Shown: positions 51,441 through 62,698, numbered from the stretch's first letter. The stretch: DNA of 64,000 nucleotides from Sphingomonas sp. URHD0057 (GCF_000620665.1 NZ_KK211162.1:248001-312000), one strand, 5' to 3'. A program made the numbers and translations. The notes: generated by a model from the letters alone, not told the origin.

Positions 51441-52382
51441 ATGATGCGCGCATTCCTTTTTCCGGGGCAGGGCAGTCAGGCGGTGGGCATGGGCGCCGCC
51501 CTCGCCGAGGCGAGCCGAACCGCGCACGACGTTTTCCACGAGGTCGACGAGGCACTCGGTCAAAATCTGTTCCGGCTGATGCGCGAAGGGCCGGAGGAGG
51601 AGCTCAAGCTCACCGAGAATGCGCAGCCGGCGATCATGGCGCATTCGCTCGCCGTCTTCCGCGCGCTGACCAAGGACGGCGGAGTCGATCTCACGAAAGC
51701 GGCAAACTTTGTCGCCGGTCACAGCCTGGGAGAATATTCGGCGCTGTGCGCGGCAGGGTCGTTCGACCTCGCGACGACCGCGAAGCTGCTCAAGTTGCGT
51801 GGCCAGGCGATGCAGCAGGCGGTGCCGGTCGGGGTCGGCGCAATGGCGGCGCTCCTTGGCGCCGATCTGGCCCTCGCCCGGAGAATCGCCGAGGCCGCGG
51901 CGCAAGGCGAAGTGTGCACGGTCGCCAACGACAACGACCCGACGCAGGTCGTCATCTCTGGCCACAAGGGCGCGATCGACCGCGCCATCGAGCTCGCCAA
52001 GGAGATGGGGGCGAAGCGCGCGATCCCGCTGCCCGTCTCGGCGCCGTTCCACTGCGCGCTGATGCAGCCCGCTGCCGAGGCGATGCGCGATGCTTTGGGG
52101 TACGTTGTTGTGAAGGCACCTGCCGTGCCCCTGTATGCCAACGTCACTGCCCAGCCCGAGACGGACCCGGACACGATCCGCAACCAACTCGTCGAGCAGG
52201 TGACGGCCATGGTCCGCTGGCGCGAGAGCATCGCCAACATGTCCGCGGCGGGGGTCGACGAATTCGTCGAGCTCGGCGGCAAGGTGCTTGGGGGCATGGT
52301 CAAGCGCATTGCCCCGGACTCGAAAGTCACGAGCGTGGTGACAATTGAAGACGTGGAAGCGCTGGCGAAGGAGATCGCGTGA
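51441..52382 (+). CDS. fabD: Malonyl-CoA:ACP transacylase
   Basis: 313 residues. MRAFLFPGQGSQAVGMGA start, catalytic Ser95 in GHSLGEYSAL, and the His-containing SAPFHCALM. It loads malonate on acyl carrier protein at the start of fatty-acid synthesis. It overlaps fabG by TGATG. The start could be either of two consecutive ATGs; GGGG lies upstream. Confidence 0.95.
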   Translation: MMRAFLFPGQGSQAVGMGAALAEASRTAHDVFHEVDEALGQNLFRLMREGPEEELKLTENAQPAIMAHSLAVFRALTKDGGVDLTKAANFVAGHSLGEYSALCAAGSFDLATTAKLLKLRGQAMQQAVPVGVGAMAALLGADLALARRIAEAAAQGEVCTVANDNDPTQVVISGHKGAIDRAIELAKEMGAKRAIPLPVSAPFHCALMQPAAEAMRDALGYVVVKAPAVPLYANVTAQPETDPDTIRNQLVEQVTAMVRWRESIANMSAAGVDEFVELGGKVLGGMVKRIAPDSKVTSVVTIEDVEALAKEIA

Positions 52383-53122
52383 TGTTCGACCTCTCTAGCA
52401 TGACCGCGCTCGTCACCGGTGCATCCGGCGGACTCGGAAGCTCGATCGCCAAGACATTGGCGGCGCAGGGCGCGCGGCTCGCAGTGTCGGGAAGCAATGT
52501 CGACAAGCTGGAGGCTTTCCGCGCCTCACTCGGCGGCGATCACGTGGCGTTGCCGTGCAACCTCTCCGACGGCGCCGCGGTCGATCGGCTCGTCCCGCAG
52601 GCGGTCGAAGCGCTCGGCGGCAAGCTCGACATCCTCGTCAACAATGCAGGAGTCACGCGCGACAACCTGTTGATGCGGATGAAGGACGAGGAGTTCGAGG
52701 AGGTCATCCGGATCAATCTGGAAGCCGCGTTCCGGCTGATGCGCGCGGCTGCGCGGCCGATGATGAAGGCGCGGTTCGGGCGCATTATCTCGATCACCTC
52801 GGTCGTGGGCGTGACCGGCAACCCGGGCCAGGCGAATTACGTCGCCTCCAAGGCGGGCCTGATAGGCATGACCAAAGCGGTCGCGCAGGAGCTCGCCAGC
52901 AGAGGCATTACGGTCAACGCGGTCGCCCCCGGTTTCATGGCGTCGGCCATGACCGATGCCCTCAACGATCAGCAGCGGACAAGCATCCTTTCGAGGATTC
53001 CGTTGGGGGCAATGGGCTCGGGCGACGACATCGGCGCGGCGGTCGTCTACCTCGCCAGCCGCGAGGCCGGGTACGTCACCGGGCAGACGCTGAACGTGAA
53101 CGGCGGGATGGTGATGCCCTAA
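52382..53122 (+). CDS. fabG: 3-oxoacyl-ACP reductase
   Basis: 246 residues from the ATG at 52382 (a GTG at 52379 also fits). SDR family: TGASGGLG nucleotide loop, NNAG, Ser138/140, then YVASK with Tyr153 and Lys157. It reduces 3-ketoacyl-ACP with NADPH in fatty-acid synthesis. Co-transcribed with fabD. Confidence 0.95.
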   Translation: MFDLSSMTALVTGASGGLGSSIAKTLAAQGARLAVSGSNVDKLEAFRASLGGDHVALPCNLSDGAAVDRLVPQAVEALGGKLDILVNNAGVTRDNLLMRMKDEEFEEVIRINLEAAFRLMRAAARPMMKARFGRIISITSVVGVTGNPGQANYVASKAGLIGMTKAVAQELASRGITVNAVAPGFMASAMTDALNDQQRTSILSRIPLGAMGSGDDIGAAVVYLASREAGYVTGQTLNVNGGMVMP

Positions 53123-53162
53123 AGGAGCTGCGCGCGGCGGTTAACCCTCTCTTACCACGCTC

Positions 53163-53190
53163 CTTGTCGCTCCATGCATCGCACCTATAT
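53163..53190 (+). promoter_or_regulatory. Probable RpoH heat-shock promoter of dnaK
   Basis: CTTGTC (53163-53168), 16 bp, CTATAT (53185-53190). This is close to the alphaproteobacterial sigma-32 pattern CTTGAC-N16/17-CCTATAT, and it lies 70 bp before the dnaK start. Confidence 0.6.
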
Positions 53191-53259
53191 CCGGCCATGA
53201 AATTCAACATTTCGGCCGCCTGACGGGGCCGATTGGGGCTGAAGAGAGAGGGATAAAAC

Positions 53260-55197
<1,938 letters not shown>

Positions 55198-55261
55198 TGA
55201 TCGGGTGGGCGCCGGGACCGTGGGGGAACCGGTGCCGAGTAAGGCGTAGCGGGGAGCCGTG

Positions 55262-56377
55262 ATGGTCGAGCAAGACTATTACGAATTGCTGGGTATTCAG
55301 CGTGGATCGGACGACGCAGCGATCAAGGCTGCCTATCGCCGCATGGCGAAGGAATGCCATCCTGATCGCCACAACGGCTGCCGCGACCAGGAAGCGCGCT
55401 TCAAGGCGATCAGTGAAGCCTATGACGTGCTCAAGGACCCGCAGAAGCGGGCGGCCTACGATCGCTTCGGCCATGCCGCCTTCCGCAACGGCGGCGGTCC
55501 CGACCCGTTCGCCGAGGGCGGGTTCAACGGCTTCTCGGACATTTTCTCGACCATCTTCGGCGAGTTCATGGACCCGCGCGGCGCGCGCCAGAACGCCGCC
55601 CGCGGGGCGGACTTGCGCTACGACCTTGAGCTTACATTCGAGGAAGCTTTCATCGGGGTCGAGAAGACCATCGCGGTCGAGGCGCTCGCCCGCTGCGAGG
55701 CGTGCAGCGGCCGCGGCTGCACCAACGCCGACCATTGCGCCGACGCCTGCCAGACCTGCGGCGGAATGGGGAAGGTGCGGGCGCAGCAGGGCTTCTTCGT
55801 CGTCGAACGCGGTTGCCCCACGTGCCGTGGATCGGGCGAGGTGATCAGCGATCCCTGCGCCAACTGCCACGGCGAGGGCCGGGCGATGACCCAGCGCAAG
55901 CTTTCGGTCAAAATCCCGGCCGGCGTGGATGAAGGCACCCGCATTCGGGTGGCCGGCGAAGGCGAGGCGGGGGTCCGCGGCGCGTCCAGCGGCGACCTTT
56001 ACCTGTTCATCCACATGAAGCGCCACGCCATCTACGCGCGCGAAGGAACGACGCTCATCGCCGATTGCCCGGTAAGCTTTACGACGGCAGCGCTGGGCGG
56101 TGCAATCAACCTTCCCGGCGTCGATGGGCAGAAGGTCGAGATCAAGATTCCGGCCGGGGTCCAGTCGGGCGAGCAGCTTCGCCATCGCGGTTCGGGAATG
56201 AGCGTGCTCAACAGCCGCGGCCGCGGCGACCTGGTCGCCCGCATCCTGGTCGAGACGCCGACGCGCATGAGCAAGGAGCAGAAGCGCCTGCTCGAGGAGT
56301 TTCGCGCAACCGAGACCGGTGACGAATGCCCGGCGGCCAAGGGCTTCTTCAGCCGCGTGCGGGAAATGTTCGGCTAG
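55262..56377 (+). CDS. dnaJ: Co-chaperone DnaJ
   Basis: 371 residues. J domain with HPD (33-35), Gly/Phe linker, four CxxCxGxG-type zinc motifs (CEACSGRG, CQTCGGMG, CPTCRGSG, CANCHGEG) and the C-terminal substrate-binding region. It stimulates DnaK ATPase. A GTG at 55259 is also possible; GGGGAG lies upstream. Confidence 0.97.
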   Translation: MVEQDYYELLGIQRGSDDAAIKAAYRRMAKECHPDRHNGCRDQEARFKAISEAYDVLKDPQKRAAYDRFGHAAFRNGGGPDPFAEGGFNGFSDIFSTIFGEFMDPRGARQNAARGADLRYDLELTFEEAFIGVEKTIAVEALARCEACSGRGCTNADHCADACQTCGGMGKVRAQQGFFVVERGCPTCRGSGEVISDPCANCHGEGRAMTQRKLSVKIPAGVDEGTRIRVAGEGEAGVRGASSGDLYLFIHMKRHAIYAREGTTLIADCPVSFTTAALGGAINLPGVDGQKVEIKIPAGVQSGEQLRHRGSGMSVLNSRGRGDLVARILVETPTRMSKEQKRLLEEFRATETGDECPAAKGFFSRVREMFG

Positions 56378-57228
56378 CCGGCCGCCCGAAGGCGGTCGAT
56401 TTCGAGCCGCATCGCGAACAATTGCGCGAACAATTCTGCCGCGGCATGCACTTCGAGATTCGGCTCGCGCGCCCGTCGGTGGTCGCAACGGAATTCACCG
56501 CCAGCGAAAGGAACCCGCATCACGGCGCGGACGCCCGCGTCGCGAAGCGAGTTCATGTTGCCTGAGCGCATTAGCGCCGCATCGATCGCTTTATCGTTGG
56601 GCTCGCGCGGGAACACCGCCACCGATTGCGCTTCAGTATCACCGATCAGCATCGGCAGGCTCGCTTGCGGTTCGGCCGGCGCGGGATAGTTGCCGCGGCT
56701 GCTTTCAGCGCGGCGGTCGCCGAGGAACAGGGTGACGCGGTCGTATCCGGTCAGCGCGCGCATGCGCCGCGCGCCGCCTTCGAGCAGCGCATCGCCGTGG
56801 ACGTCGGAAAGGCCTTCGATCAATCCGCCGATGGTGCCGAAAGCCTGGCCGAAGCCCTCGCTCGCGCAAGGCACGGCTTCAAGCAACACGCGGCCCCCGG
56901 ATAGCTGGAAGGCGACGTCGTACAGGTCGCGGTCGCGGTCGTCGGTCAGCCGAACCCCATAGGCACGAGCGATGCCAGTGGAACCGCTGAGCCGGGAGAA
57001 CAGGTTGCGAAGGTCGTGCAGCGCCTGCGCCTGGACGAAATTCCCCAGCGGCTCGTCAATCAAAGTGACGTGCGATTGACCGAGAAGATGGTGGATGTTT
57101 TCGGATGCGCGGCAAACGATCCAGTCCAGTGACAGCTCGAGGAGATAGGCGCCGGCGTGGATGCCCGCGCCCTCGCCCGGCCGCGAATCGGCGGTCGCTT
57201 GCTGGCGCAGTTCCTGAACGGTCTCCAT
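56374..57228 (-). CDS. Phytochrome-like PAS-GAF protein without signalling domain
   Basis: 284 residues. About 20-120 resembles the phytochrome PAS_2 domain (IHAGAYLLELSLDWIVCRAS). About 130-280 resembles its GAF domain (RRMRALTGYDRVTLFLGD; SLRDAGVRAVMRVPF; EVHAAAELFAQLFAMRLEID). The GAF lacks the PASDIP and PRxSF-type chromophore motifs, and no Cys lies near the N-terminus, so bilin binding is doubtful. No PHY, kinase or output domain follows. It may be a decayed or repurposed sensor. Confidence 0.65.
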   Translation of the reverse strand: METVQELRQQATADSRPGEGAGIHAGAYLLELSLDWIVCRASENIHHLLGQSHVTLIDEPLGNFVQAQALHDLRNLFSRLSGSTGIARAYGVRLTDDRDRDLYDVAFQLSGGRVLLEAVPCASEGFGQAFGTIGGLIEGLSDVHGDALLEGGARRMRALTGYDRVTLFLGDRRAESSRGNYPAPAEPQASLPMLIGDTEAQSVAVFPREPNDKAIDAALMRSGNMNSLRDAGVRAVMRVPFAGGEFRCDHRRAREPNLEVHAAAELFAQLFAMRLEIDRLRAAG

Positions 57229-57253
57229 CGCCCCCGACCTTTACGAACGATAA

Positions 57254-57278
57254 GGCAGCATAGCCGACTTTTGCTGCC
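57254..57278. promoter_or_regulatory. Inverted repeat upstream of the PAS-GAF gene
   Basis: GGCAGCA / TGCTGCC, 7-bp arms with an 11-nt centre, in the gap between purB and the PAS-GAF gene. It could be a terminator for purB or a regulator site; there is no T run. Confidence 0.3.
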
Positions 57279-57310
57279 CCGCATCCCGAAAATTGGTTTG
57301 CAGGAAGCGC

Positions 57311-58636
57311 TTAAGCGGCCGGCCCGAACACCCGGTCGAAAACCGCGTCGACGTGCTTTAGGTGATAATCGAGGTTGAACAGCTGCTCGAGCTGGTCGTG
57401 CGGCAAGCGTTGCGAAACGTCGAGGTCGTCCTTGAGCAGATCGAGCAGCGATAGTTTGCCGTCCGACTCCCACACCTTCATCGCATTGCGCTGGACGAGC
57501 GCATAGGATTCCTCGCGGCTGAGGCCGGCCTGGGTCAGCGCGAGCAGCACCCGTTGCGAGTGAATCAGCCCGCCCATGCGGTCGAGATTTTTCTGCATCC
57601 GCTCGGGATAAATCAGGAGCTTGTCGACCACGCCAGTCAAGCGCGCGAGCGCGAAATCGAGGGTGATCGTCGCGTCCGGGCCGATGAAGCGCTCGACCGA
57701 TGAGTGCGAAATGTCGCGCTCGTGCCAAAGCGCGACATTCTCCATCGCCGGCAGCGCGTAGCTGCGGATCATGCGGGCGAGACCCGTCAAATTTTCGGTC
57801 AGCACGGGATTGCGCTTGTGCGGCATCGCCGAGCTGCCCTTTTGCCCCGGCGAGAAATATTCTTCCGCCTCGAGCACTTCGGTGCGCTGGAGGTGGCGGA
57901 TCTCGGTCGCCAGCCGCTCGATCGACGAGGCGATGACGCCCAGCGTCGCGAAGAACATGGCGTGACGGTCGCGCGGGATGACCTGCGTGGACACCGGCTC
58001 CGCCGTCAGCCCGAGCGCGGCCGCGACATGCTCCTCGACGGAGGGCGGGACATTGGCGAAAGTCCCGACCGCTCCCGAGATCGCACAGGTCGCGACATCG
58101 TCGCGCGCCGCGATCAGCCGCTCGCGGTTGCGCGCGAACTCGGCATAGGCCTGGGCAAGCTTCAATCCGAACGTCGTCGGCTCGGCATGAATGCCGTGGC
58201 TGCGGCCGATCGTCGGCGTCAGTTTATGTTCCTGCGCGCGGCGCTTCAGGACCACGAGCAACGCGTCGATGTCGGTGATCAGCAGCTCCGCCGCTTGCTT
58301 GAGCTGTACGGCGAGCGCGGTGTCGAGGACGTCGGAGCTGGTCATGCCCTGGTGCAACCAGCGCTTCTCCGGGCCGAGCTTCTCGCCGGCCCAGGTCAGG
58401 AAGGCGATCACGTCATGCTTGGTGACCGCCTCGATCCGGTCGATCGCGTCGATGTCGATATGTCCAAGCACGTCCGAATCATAAGCGGCGCGGATCGTCG
58501 CGGCGTCGTCGGCCGGGATCATGCCGATCTTGCCCATCGCCTCGGCCGCGAACACCTCGATCTGCCACCAGATGCGGTAGCGGTTTTCGGCCGACCAAAT
58601 GGCCGACATCTCGGGGCGCGAATAGCGGGGGACCAT
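57311..58636 (-). CDS. purB: Adenylosuccinate lyase
   Basis: 441 residues. The fumarase/aspartase signature GSSAMPHKRNP is present, plus TSSDVLDTALA. It catalyses two beta-eliminations in purine synthesis (SAICAR to AICAR, adenylosuccinate to AMP). Normal length. Confidence 0.96.
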   Translation of the reverse strand: MVPRYSRPEMSAIWSAENRYRIWWQIEVFAAEAMGKIGMIPADDAATIRAAYDSDVLGHIDIDAIDRIEAVTKHDVIAFLTWAGEKLGPEKRWLHQGMTSSDVLDTALAVQLKQAAELLITDIDALLVVLKRRAQEHKLTPTIGRSHGIHAEPTTFGLKLAQAYAEFARNRERLIAARDDVATCAISGAVGTFANVPPSVEEHVAAALGLTAEPVSTQVIPRDRHAMFFATLGVIASSIERLATEIRHLQRTEVLEAEEYFSPGQKGSSAMPHKRNPVLTENLTGLARMIRSYALPAMENVALWHERDISHSSVERFIGPDATITLDFALARLTGVVDKLLIYPERMQKNLDRMGGLIHSQRVLLALTQAGLSREESYALVQRNAMKVWESDGKLSLLDLLKDDLDVSQRLPHDQLEQLFNLDYHLKHVDAVFDRVFGPAA

Positions 58637-58705
58637 AAGCCGAGCGGCTAGCAGAGCCGTTGCCGGGCTTCAAATCACGACGCGCGCGGGTAATGACTCG
58701 CGGCG

Positions 58706-59239
58706 ATGGGGGATATCGGCGACGATCCGGATGCTGGGCTTGTCGCTGCTGCGCGCGCCGGCAACCGCGATGCCTTCGAAAAACTGCTGCGCACCCATTA
58801 CGATCGCGTCCACGGGTTCGCCTGGCAGCTGACCGGGTCGCGCGCCGACGCCGACGATATCGCGCAGGACGTATGCTGCACTTTCGTCGAAAAGATTGGC
58901 GGCTTCCGCGGAGATGCCAAATTCTCGACCTGGCTCATCGGCATCACCTTCAACGCCTGCCGCGATTTCAAGCGCCGCCGCCGCTCGTTCCTCGGGCTCA
59001 CCGAGAAGCTCACCGTCTTGGCCGGGCTGACCGCGCCAAAGGACGGCCGCGATCTCTATGACGCCATTTGGGTCCGGAGCGCGATCGCGAAACTGAAGCC
59101 AGTTTACCGCGAAACGGTCGTCCTCGTCGCCGGCCAGCAGCTCACTCACGCCGAGGCGGCGGCAATCCTCGGTATCGCCGAAGCGACGGTGTCATGGCGC
59201 ATGAGCGAAGTACGGCGGATGCTCTCGGCGGGCGATTGA
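58706..59239 (+). CDS. ECF-type RNA polymerase sigma factor
   Basis: 177 residues. Region 2 at about 20-90 (FEKLLRTHYDRVHGFAWQLT; FSTWLIGITFNACRDFKRRR) and region 4 at about 118-170 (LTHAEAAAILGIAEATVSWR). No anti-sigma with a zinc motif is next to it, but the cluster downstream has a VWA lipoprotein (59921) and a membrane protein (61709) that may take that role. Confidence 0.88.
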   Translation: MGDIGDDPDAGLVAAARAGNRDAFEKLLRTHYDRVHGFAWQLTGSRADADDIAQDVCCTFVEKIGGFRGDAKFSTWLIGITFNACRDFKRRRRSFLGLTEKLTVLAGLTAPKDGRDLYDAIWVRSAIAKLKPVYRETVVLVAGQQLTHAEAAAILGIAEATVSWRMSEVRRMLSAGD

Positions 59240-59268
59240 GGCGAAAGCTCCGTCCATTGGGAGCGGCC

Positions 59269-59298
59269 AATGTCTGAAATGGGTGGAAAGCGGACATT
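59269..59298. repeat. REP-like palindrome
   Basis: Inverted arms AATGTC (59269-59274) and GACATT (59293-59298) around a TGAAATGGGTGGAAAGCG centre. I recall similar TGGGTGGAAAGCGGACATT-type repeats from sphingomonad intergenic regions. It flanks a less GC-rich gene. Confidence 0.5.
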
Positions 59299-59354
59299 AG
59301 CCATTCAACGCTAAGCGGGGCATGGCCAATCACTTGCTCGAAAGGGCTGATCAA

Positions 59355-59783
59355 ATGACGCCACGATTTGGAGTCACGCAGTGGCCGGCAATCACGTTTC
59401 TCGCGCTTGGGGGTTGCCAAGCCGAATGTGGTCGTGATGTCTCAGGATGCAACGAACTTTGGAACTACCACGAAAACTCGCTCCTTGGGGTATATTACTC
59501 TCGCCTCGAGAACCGAACTCACGGCCGAACTTTCTTGTACTTTCCCAATGTCGACGACGATGGGCTCGATATCATTGCTCTTCCCTTAGAAGGTAGAAAT
59601 CGCGGCTATGGGGTCGTGTTTGCCAACTCGAATGTGCCGCCGCGCGATAAAGGCATGGGAGAGCCGTTTGTCCTATCGCAAGAGACCCTTCGACAAATAC
59701 GGAGCGGCACTAAGCTCACGAAAGAAGTCGACGCATTTCTGAGCGATGTGGCTAGCCGGACCGACGCTAATGAGCCTCCTTAA
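59355..59783 (+). CDS. Small predicted lipoprotein, probably acquired
   Basis: 142 residues from the ATG at 59355. The N-terminus MTPRFGVTQWPAITFLALGG followed by Cys22 looks like a lipoprotein signal. The mature domain has no known motif (RTFLYFPNVDDDGLDIIALP). Base composition is visibly less GC-rich than in its neighbours. It separates the sigma gene from its usual VWA partner and is preceded by a REP-like repeat. Confidence 0.55.
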   Translation: MTPRFGVTQWPAITFLALGGCQAECGRDVSGCNELWNYHENSLLGVYYSRLENRTHGRTFLYFPNVDDDGLDIIALPLEGRNRGYGVVFANSNVPPRDKGMGEPFVLSQETLRQIRSGTKLTKEVDAFLSDVASRTDANEPP

Positions 59784-59920
59784 GAGTTAGCGGTCATTCG
59801 AAATTCGGCAGCGCGAAAGCGGCCATCAAAGAAATTCTCACAACCTCCCAAGGAAATCCTCCGTCCGCGCGTCGAAGGGACATGCGGGCGATCCTGCCCG
59901 CGGTTTGGAAGGGGGTCGTC

Positions 59921-61624
59921 ATGCTCCGCTTTAATCGCTCACTGGGCTCCGTCCTGGCGGCAGTGTTCGTCGTGTCCTGCTCGAATTCCGGCGTCGAGGA
60001 GGGGGCCGGGGCGCCGCCCGTCACGACCGCAAACGCGCCGAAGACAACCAACGAGATCGTCGTCACCGGCGGCTTGGCGGTCCGGATGGAGAAGCGTTCC
60101 GCGGATTCGCTGTCATACTCGCCATCGGCGCCTCCACCTCCGCCCGGACTCTACGCACAGAGAGACCCGAAGTGGGTACCAGCGTATCACGACCAGGGCA
60201 GAGACAAGTTTACCGCGACCGCCGAGAACCCGTTCAAGGTGGTGCGCGAAGACCCGGTATCGACCTTCTCGATCGACGTGGACACCGCCTCTTATTCCTG
60301 GATACGCGCCTCGTTGAACCAGAATGTGCTGCCACAGCCGGCGGCGGTGCGGACCGAGGAAATGGTCAACTACTTCCCCTACGACTACGCGACGCCGAAG
60401 AGCACCGCGCAGCCCTTCACCACCAACGTCGCGGTGATGCCGTCGCCGTGGTCCACGGGCCGCGAGCTCGTCCGCATCGGCATCAAGGGCTACGACATTC
60501 GCCGCGCCACGCGGCCGCACGCCAACCTCGTCTTCCTGATCGACACGTCGGGGTCGATGCAGGAGCCGAACAAGCTTCCGCTGGTCAAGCAATCGCTGGC
60601 GATGCTGCTGAACGAGCTCGACGGCAACGACCGCGTCGCCATCGTCACTTATGCCGGAACCGCCGGAACCGCCCTCGAGCCCACCCCGGCAAGCCAGAAG
60701 CAGAAGATCCTCTCGGTGATCGACCAGCTCGGAGCCGGCGGAAGCACCGCGGGCGCCGAGGGTATCCGCCAGGCCTACAACCTCGCCGAATCAAATCTCG
60801 ACCGCGAAGGCGTCAATCGCGTGATCCTGGCGACGGACGGCGACTTCAATGTCGGCATCACCAATCAGGACGAGCTCAAGGGCTATATCGAGCGCGAGCG
60901 GGGCAAGGGCGTGTTCCTGTCGGTGCTCGGCTATGGGATGGGCAATTACAATGACGCGTTGATGCAGACGCTGGCCCAGAACGGCAACGGCGCCGCGGCC
61001 TATGTCGACACTTTGTCGGAGGCGCGGAAGATTCTCGTCGACGAAGCGAGCTCGACGCTGTTCCCGATCGCCAAGGACGTGAAGATCCAGGTCGAGTTCA
61101 ACCCGGCCACCGTCTCCGAATATCGGCTGATCGGCTACGAGACGCGGATGCTCAACCGCGACGACTTCGACAACGACAAGGTCGATGCCGGTGACGTCGG
61201 GTCCGGCCAGACGGTTACCGCGTTGTACGAAGTGGTCCCGGTTGGCGGGCCGCGCGCGATCGGCGACCTGCGCTATTCCAAGCCCACGGCCGTTCCCTCG
61301 CGCGGCGGCGAACTGGGCTTCGTGAAGATCCGCTACAAATTGCCCAAGTCTGACGTCAGCCGGCTGATCTCGACCCCGATCAATCAGGGCAGCGCCTTCC
61401 GCCGCTTCGAAGATGCGCCGCAGGACGCGCGCTTCGCCGTCGGGGTCGCGGCCTTTGCCGAGCTGTTGCGGGGCGGCAAGTATAGCGGGACGATCAGCTA
61501 TGACGACGTGCTGAGGATCGCCGCCGCGGCGCGCGGACGCGACGAGTTCGGCTATCGCAATGAGTTCGTCCAGCTCGTCCGCGCGGCGAAGAGCGCCCGG
61601 ACGATAGCGTCCCTCGGGGAGTAG
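59921..61624 (+). CDS. VWA-domain lipoprotein (YfbK-like) with TonB-receptor-like motif
   Basis: 567 residues from the ATG at 59921 (GGGGG upstream); an ATG at 59882 lacks support. Lipoprotein signal to Cys20 (AVFVVSC). TNEIVVTGGLAVRM at about 43-56 copies the start of sphingomonad TonB-dependent receptor plugs. The conserved YfbK N-terminal block has VSTFSIDVDTASYSW (about 113-127). The VWA domain has the MIDAS residues DTSGSM (208-213) and ILATDGDFN. A C-terminal DUF3520-like region follows. Function unknown; an envelope sensor tied to the ECF factor is inferred. Confidence 0.8.
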   Translation: MLRFNRSLGSVLAAVFVVSCSNSGVEEGAGAPPVTTANAPKTTNEIVVTGGLAVRMEKRSADSLSYSPSAPPPPPGLYAQRDPKWVPAYHDQGRDKFTATAENPFKVVREDPVSTFSIDVDTASYSWIRASLNQNVLPQPAAVRTEEMVNYFPYDYATPKSTAQPFTTNVAVMPSPWSTGRELVRIGIKGYDIRRATRPHANLVFLIDTSGSMQEPNKLPLVKQSLAMLLNELDGNDRVAIVTYAGTAGTALEPTPASQKQKILSVIDQLGAGGSTAGAEGIRQAYNLAESNLDREGVNRVILATDGDFNVGITNQDELKGYIERERGKGVFLSVLGYGMGNYNDALMQTLAQNGNGAAAYVDTLSEARKILVDEASSTLFPIAKDVKIQVEFNPATVSEYRLIGYETRMLNRDDFDNDKVDAGDVGSGQTVTALYEVVPVGGPRAIGDLRYSKPTAVPSRGGELGFVKIRYKLPKSDVSRLISTPINQGSAFRRFEDAPQDARFAVGVAAFAELLRGGKYSGTISYDDVLRIAAAARGRDEFGYRNEFVQLVRAAKSARTIASLGE

Positions 61625-61708
61625 GGACGGGGTGGCCGTCGCTGCTGCCCCCACGGCGGCGGCCGCTCTCTTCGACGTTGCGGCGACATGCCGCTATGAG
61701 GTCTTGCG

Positions 61709-62698
61709 ATGCCTGCCGAACGTGATTCCGCGCTGTTGCCCAACCCACCGCCACCGCGGCCGGCGGCGCGCGACGCGGCAATCGCCGCAGCCATGCGCCG
61801 CTTCGATGGCGTGGAAGACAAGCCGGCGGCGTCCGCGCCGAGGTCTTTGCACTGGACCCGCAAGCCGCAGTTCGGAGTGCTGGTGACCGCCGCGCTGGTC
61901 GCGGTGTTGGGTATTCCCGCCGCCCTCATCGCGCTTCGCAGCGACGATCTCCGCCCGCGGCCCCAATCGTCAGTGCCCGCGCCATCCGTGACGGCGGTCC
62001 GCCGGACCAGCGTTGCGCCGACACTGCCGCCGGAAGCGCCCGTCACTCGCCTTACCGAAGAGCCGTCGGTTGCGCCTCCCGTTCATCACCGCGACGTCGC
62101 CGTCACCGAAAGCCGCGACAGACAAGAGATCGGTGCGGCCGCGAGCAATGAAGAAGCGTTGGAAGAGGCGCCAGAACCTCGGGCGATGATAGCCGCGCCC
62201 GTCGCGGCACCGCCGCCGCCTCCGCCTCCCGCCCCGGCTTTGGCGCAGAACCGCGCCGGCCAGGCGGTGGCGGACGAACTCGTGGTTACGGGCTCGCTGA
62301 TGCGCGCACCGCCCGTGGAAAAATCAAAGAGGGCGCGCGCGGAAGGGGGGTATGCGCCGATCGCGCCCGATTGGGTGCTTAAGGATCGCGCCTACGCTGC
62401 GTTCCTTACCGGCCTGCAGGCGGCCGTCCGGGCGAATGATCGAGACGCGGTGATTCGACTGGTCGCTTTTCCGCTGCGGGTGAATTCCAATGGCCGCAGC
62501 CAGCTCTATCGCGATGCGGATTCGGTCCGGCGCGATTACGGCAAGATTTTCACGCCGCGGGTCACGGGTGCGATCGTCAGCCAACGGTTCGATCGGCTGT
62601 TCGTCCGTGACCAGGGTCTCATGATCGGCGACGGCCAGGTGTGGTTCGACCATGTCTCGCCGTCCGGACCGGTGCGCATCCGCGCGATCAATCCCTAG
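61709..62698 (+). CDS. Single-span membrane protein with the same VVTG motif
   Basis: 329 residues: a cytoplasmic 1-50 start, one span at about 55-76 (VLVTAALVAVLGIPAALIAL), a long Pro/Ala linker, ADELVVTGSLMRAPP at about 188-202, then a C-terminal domain (about 220-329) that may be NTF2-like (AAFLTGLQAAVRANDRDAVI). Topology is that of a transmembrane anti-sigma factor with a periplasmic sensor, which would fit the ECF gene upstream. This is inference. Confidence 0.6.
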   Translation: MPAERDSALLPNPPPPRPAARDAAIAAAMRRFDGVEDKPAASAPRSLHWTRKPQFGVLVTAALVAVLGIPAALIALRSDDLRPRPQSSVPAPSVTAVRRTSVAPTLPPEAPVTRLTEEPSVAPPVHHRDVAVTESRDRQEIGAAASNEEALEEAPEPRAMIAAPVAAPPPPPPPAPALAQNRAGQAVADELVVTGSLMRAPPVEKSKRARAEGGYAPIAPDWVLKDRAYAAFLTGLQAAVRANDRDAVIRLVAFPLRVNSNGRSQLYRDADSVRRDYGKIFTPRVTGAIVSQRFDRLFVRDQGLMIGDGQVWFDHVSPSGPVRIRAINP

